Assembly: GCF_000485595.1 (NCBI RefSeq)
Contig: NW_014577162.1
Span: 262,036-326,035, forward strand
Length of the DNA stretch: 64,000 nucleotides
From: Priapulus caudatus
Lineage: Eukaryota > Priapulida > Priapulimorpha > Priapulimorphida > Priapulidae
Direction: 5' to 3'
Positions within the stretch are counted from its first letter, which is position 1. Each line of letters starts with the position of its first letter. Below are positions 59,850-64,000 of the stretch, in pieces. The position numbers and the translations under genes were made by a program. The notes beneath the pieces were generated by a model. The model had not been told where the DNA came from. It was given only the letters and a program-made list of their open reading frames with translations, and did not search any database.

Positions 59850-61569
59850 CTACGGCATGGATGCAGACGATTACATGCAAACACGTCGTATGCCGCTGTG
59901 TGTTTACTGACGGGTGTTTCACCCGGGGAGTACGTATGTGCTGAAAATAACACCGAACACATCAGTCAGTGTCACTTCTCACCTGTCTTATTTTTGTTTG
60001 CCCGTTCAACAATAATCCCGCAATGTTTGAAGCTTTTTTTTTAAAACAGCTTTTCTCATTTGATGACTCATTTTGCTATGTGCCTACAACTGTATCCGAA
60101 ACATTGACGCTAAAGGTTCATTTTCTTCAGACATATAGTCAACAATGTACACTGATATCACGCAACATTTAATGAAACGAAATCGAATACCCGAAATATG
60201 CCCGAGGGTCAACCTTGAATGACGGCTCGTTCGCAATAGCCCGACAAACTGTTTCCGACTGAAGAGAAAACGTATTGATTTTCTTTTATGTGGTTGATCA
60301 TTGATATTATACGTGTACACCTCAACTGCACTATAGGCCACCCGTGAAAGGTTCCAGTAACTGAACTAGCAGCCACTTCAGAGGTGCGTGCGAGATGAGC
60401 TATATTTGTCACCTGACGCTCCTACCACTTTCCGCTACTCTGCAATCTACCTATATGCGCAGTGAGAAAATTCTTACACTACAAAAGCATTTTTGAACAT
60501 ACGCGAATGAACACGGTGATATATTGAAAAGTTTTGGCGTAGGAGCCAAGCGAGGCAGGTATAGTCCTAGAAACGCCTCACGAACTTTCTGGTCGGTTAA
60601 AAAAAATGCAATTCCAGCGTACACGAAAATTTCAAAATAATATAATATATATATGTTTATAAATAATTTATAAACAAAAATGAATCACAATTTGTGACGG
60701 TAGATGGCGCTATACCCGCGTTGATGTTTCTTAGCATAATAATAATAATATAATAATAATAGTATAAATCATAATATGTTCATAGCAGGAATTTTGCATT
60801 AAAGATATTGTCAATGAAATCTTGTAAAACGAACCAGACGAGTGTGACACCACAGACTGTTTGTTATCTGCGTGTCTATATAATATGCTATATAATTGCC
60901 AAACCCTACCTAATTTGCATAATTTTTTTTAATATCAAAACCCCTAGCCCTTATTCATTCACATACCAAAAATGAACAAAATCCGTTGAACCTGAACTGA
61001 CTAATGGCAATTCCCATTTTTGGCAAAAAATTGCCGTGGCTCGAAAGTACGTCGACTGGCGTGCTCCAAAATAGGACGTTTAATATGGGAGCATAGCAGT
61101 AACAACTATACCCAATTTTAAACATGTGGGTCAAACGGTTCCTGAGTTATCGTTGACCGAAACCAAATGTTGACGGATGGACGGACGGACGTACGACGGA
61201 CGGCGACCCATGGCAATAGCTCAGCTTGACGATGTCAAGGTGAGCTAAAAATTAGTGTTGCATTCTGTGAGTGCATCGAAACAACGCCATAAATGTACCG
61301 TGACACCCCCACAAAATCTCTCAACCATAACATAGGCTAGCTGTAACCAGTTATTCCAATTGTAGGTTCGTACGAGATTATTTAAAATTAATGCGCGAAA
61401 CAGAGACCAGTGCAAGTTAGTGCAGAGCTGTAAAGTTCCTTACACAGGTTAGTAATTGCCTAGGTAGTGAAGACTAGGAGTTTAAAGATTAGCAGTGCTG
61501 CTAAGAAGAAAACTGTTGAAGTTAAATTTTAATTGAACTTTTATTTTTAAAACATCAACAGCTAAAGTA
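59850..61569. other. Gene-free interval with a dispersed-repeat signature
   Basis: 60950-61250 has phrases such as aacggttcctgagttatcg followed by a (ggac)n run (61173-61203) and caatagctca, a layout often seen in dispersed repeats of marine invertebrates; I cannot name the family. No gene recognised. Confidence 0.35.
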
Positions 61570-61719
61570 TCATGTTTCAAGTGACGCGTAGCACAATAAT
61601 CGCGAGCAAAATTAAGATTGCGATTAAGAGTAGCACGAACCATCCTGGTTGGCAGCCGATGCTCATCGAAATGCCAGCAATCACTACAATTACAATGCAA
61701 GCTAGAGGACGGCACTCAC

Positions 61720-62088
61720 CTATCGACGACAGGAACTTGATTGCATCCTGGTCTGCAACGGGAGGCGCCCAGTTCTCTGGAAGACTTCGGGTGGCTGGAC
61801 TCAGCAGAGGTGACCCGAAGTCCATGTTGATGCTGGAAGAGGCAACGGGCGAATGCATAACGAGAGTGGGTGCAGGTGTGCGAGGAGGAGTGAGAGAGAA
61901 GAAGCCAACCTCGTAAGCACACTCGCCGACGCGCCACTTGCATCGCGTAAACGCTTGATAGGAATGAGAATGGTGTCCGCCGCTTTTTCGTACCCGCAGA
62001 CTAATAATAACACGCTGAGTTGGTAGCGTACAACGCACTGATACACAGACACCAAGACACAGGAATAATAGTCTAGCTGGCTCCACAT
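61720..62088 (-). CDS. Candidate coding exon, unassigned
   Basis: A GC-rich island in AT-rich DNA, open in all three minus-strand frames and ending at a consensus donor (gatag|gtgagtgcc, 61720). The most protein-like frame ends WAPPVADQDAIKFLSSI and includes CKWRVGECAYEVGFFSL. A second frame has an ATG at 62088 (MWSQLDYYSCVLVSVYQCVV). I recognise no family; there is no confirmed acceptor or downstream exon. It may be noncoding. Confidence 0.25.
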
Positions 62089-62299
62089 TGGTGCTTACAA
62101 ATGCTTTGCGGTGTGATAACCAACCTATTGATTAATATTAGGTTCCTGGTAGATATCATAAAGAAAATGGACGAGGAATCAGTGTAACAGCACTACTGCC
62201 TTCTGTTCAGCAGCAGGACTTTAATTGGTGGATATTTAAATGAGTTAAGAATTAAGGATATTTAAATAAATCAATACTGGACCAACGGAAGTTGGCGGA

Positions 62300-62475
62300 A
62301 AGTCACACACAGTGAATGATCTTAGCCCACATACACCTACCACCAACCTGTCACCCTGACAACTGTCCAGGTACACCTACCACCAGACTATTGCAACAGT
62401 CACTGCCCACGTACACATACCACTAACTTGTTACATTGCCCACCGGCAATGCAGGTACACTTATCACTACCGTGT
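62300..62475. repeat. Diverged ~62-bp tandem repeat, about three copies
   Basis: The pattern caggtacacctaccaccaac then ctgt-ac-ctgacaactg recurs at about 62325, 62370, 62412 and 62452 with many substitutions, so it is old. Confidence 0.55.
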
Positions 62476-63235
62476 CGCCTAACGTATGACAGCAAAAATA
62501 TAAATTTCGCCAAATGTTACATCAAAACTACTGTATAAAGAAATAGCACACATACTCTATTTACCTAAAATTATCCAGAGTGAATTGCTCCAAAATTAAA
62601 GCTCTCTTGAATTCTTGTTTTCTCATACATGTATGGCTTCATGAAATGTATATGTACATATATATAAATATACAGTTTCTTGAGTTCTGAAAATACACAA
62701 ACACAACACTGAAAAAATCCATCCAGATATCTGACTTTCTTATTCATCTACCACGGACGGGTAAATCCGCACACCACACTGAGCTATAAACTGCGTGAAA
62801 ACCACTACCCTCACTGAATGCTCAACGTTTTACAATACACAAACTTTTTGTGAAAAATGTTCCCAAATAAAGGTTATGCCTAAAAAAAGACGTTTTGTTT
62901 TCGCTAACTCGACCGAGTCCATTTTAAACAGCCGAGTCGAAACTTTTTATTGTAATCAGCCAAAAAAAAAATGTTTACATTTAAATATTTTTTTTTTTAA
63001 ATCCCAACGTGATATCGATCGGTGAATGCATTGATTTGACTTTGAAGTCATTATATGGGCTGTTATAAGTATAAAACAAGTATTTGTATACAAGTATAAG
63101 TTAGAATACAAATTTTTTTTTTATAAAAACAGTTTTGCCAGTTTTCAGCTCGTTAGCGGAAACAAACATATTTTTTTTAGGCCTTAGAGAATCACTATCC
63201 GAAAGATTTAGGCATAAACAGATGTGCTCAATCAC
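62476..63235. other. Gene-free AT-rich interval
   Basis: Several homopolymer A/T runs (62965, 62990, 63110, 63170). No gene recognised. Confidence 0.4.
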
Positions 63236-63238
63236 AGG

Positions 63239-63244
63239 CACCCA

Positions 63245-63293
<49 letters not shown>

Positions 63294-63299
63294 GCACGT
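63239..63299. repeat. (ACGC)n microsatellite
   Basis: About 14 tandem cgca units. Confidence 0.93.
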
Positions 63300-63824
63300 A
63301 GAGATAAATAATTATGTGTCTAATTTTCAAAACAGCGACTCAGAAACCAATACTTACTGGTTCACAAAGCTATAACTATACATACAAGTGCGGTACCAGC
63401 ATTGCACAAATTCACACATTCTACTCTAACAGCTCTCGCTGAAAATCCAATTATAATGAGGCTGTCACATTTCATCCACATCAATACAATTGTGGCGTAC
63501 GACCAAGGGCTTCAGACTAAACTGTCTGAACTCAAATCATCGTAACATTGTTGCTAAATATTTCAGTTCTATATTATTATATGACAGTGATGCAACGAAG
63601 TCTTAGATGCCAGTAAGTGCTGCTACACTGTCATGTACGTGCGGCATGATGTGCACTGACACATACCTGCAGGTGACCAGAGTTGCGATGAGGGACAAAG
63701 TTACGACACTATATATACGTACAACGTAGCAGTTCATCATGCTCATCACAATCATCATCATTCTTATCCATCACCATTAACCTCACCATTTATTACCATC
63801 CCCATTAACAACAGGAATACCACT

Positions 63825-64000
63825 ACCACCAGCAGCGGCGGCGGCAGCGGCGGCGGCGGCAGTAGCAGCGATGGCAGCAGCAGCAGTGACAGCAGTAGCA
63901 GCGACGGCAGCAGCAGCAGCAACAACAACAACAGCTGCAGCAGTAGCAGCACCAGCAGAGCGGTAACAGCAGCAGCGGCAGCAGCAACAGCAACAGCAGC
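63825..64000. repeat. GCA/GGC trinucleotide repeat region
   Basis: ggcggcagc and agcagcagcaac runs reaching the right edge. Open frames (poly-Leu on the minus strand, poly-Ser/Ala/Gln on the plus) follow from the repeat; no start, splice site or family supports coding, though a repeat-rich exon continuing past the edge cannot be excluded. Confidence 0.85.

Noticed and set aside
63764-63952. Poly-leucine frame on the minus strand
   Set aside because: By-product of the GCA/GGC trinucleotide repeat at the window edge.
1-64000. tRNA, rRNA, snRNA genes and telomere repeats
   Set aside because: I looked for cloverleaf-type sequences with internal A and B boxes, rRNA cores and (ttaggg)n, and saw none; weak matches cannot be excluded without a covariance search.

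Overview
The window is animal nuclear DNA. Three metazoan gene families are recognisable, coding exons are short and separated by GT-AG introns, and the rest is AT-rich spacer full of microsatellites, minisatellites and short inverted-repeat transposons. The species cannot be named from sequence alone; a CATIP-like gene fits an invertebrate with motile cilia. Quality is uneven: many tandem arrays and one copy of a long duplication are full of single-base indels, as in unpolished long-read assembly, and there is a 10-N gap at 54594-54603.

Layout. 1-2660 is a purine-rich 42-bp minisatellite. 3451-19129 (+) is the nucleolar DEAD-box RNA helicase DDX54/Dbp10, 5'-incomplete, with 19 visible exons; its introns hold a MITE and a ~5 kb array of a 72-bp unit. 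One exon, carrying helicase motif V, is recognisable but broken by indels. 20869-21696 (-) is an intronless ALYREF mRNA-export adaptor, convergent with DDX54. 21.7-31 kb has no gene I can support, only transposon relics and simple repeats.

31.4-45.6 kb (-) holds a CATIP-like gene (ciliogenesis-associated TTC17-interacting protein, ending in an RIIa-type docking domain). Exons 1-5 are at 45.5, 40.9, 40.3, 39.3 and 38.3 kb. Exons 6-8 occur twice, inside a 3.1 kb direct duplication. The copy in the right gene order (31.1-34.2 kb) is frame-broken; the copy in the wrong order (41.1-44.2 kb, between exons 1 and 2) is intact. The wrong-order copy is part of a 4.3 kb mosaic (41079-45380) made entirely of segments found elsewhere in the window; removing it leaves a 181-bp intron. 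A 43-bp satellite (34.06-37.27 kb) lies in the intron between exons 5 and 6 and is interrupted by an 833-bp foldback element with an 8-bp target duplication.

46-64 kb is gene-poor and dense in inverted-repeat elements: a 931-bp PIF/Harbinger-like element with TAA target duplications, several foldback elements, and 26-64 bp elements related to the 833-bp one. One GC-rich stretch near 61.7-62.1 kb could be a coding exon but I cannot assign it.

DDX54 (ribosome assembly) and ALYREF (mRNA export) are both housekeeping RNA-metabolism genes but are transcribed towards each other; nothing shows a joint pathway with CATIP. I found no new biochemical system. The strongest observations are structural: the mosaic insertion with out-of-order intact exons, the family of inverted-repeat elements shrinking to 26 bp, and minisatellites lying at exon edges that multiply a splice donor or a stop codon.
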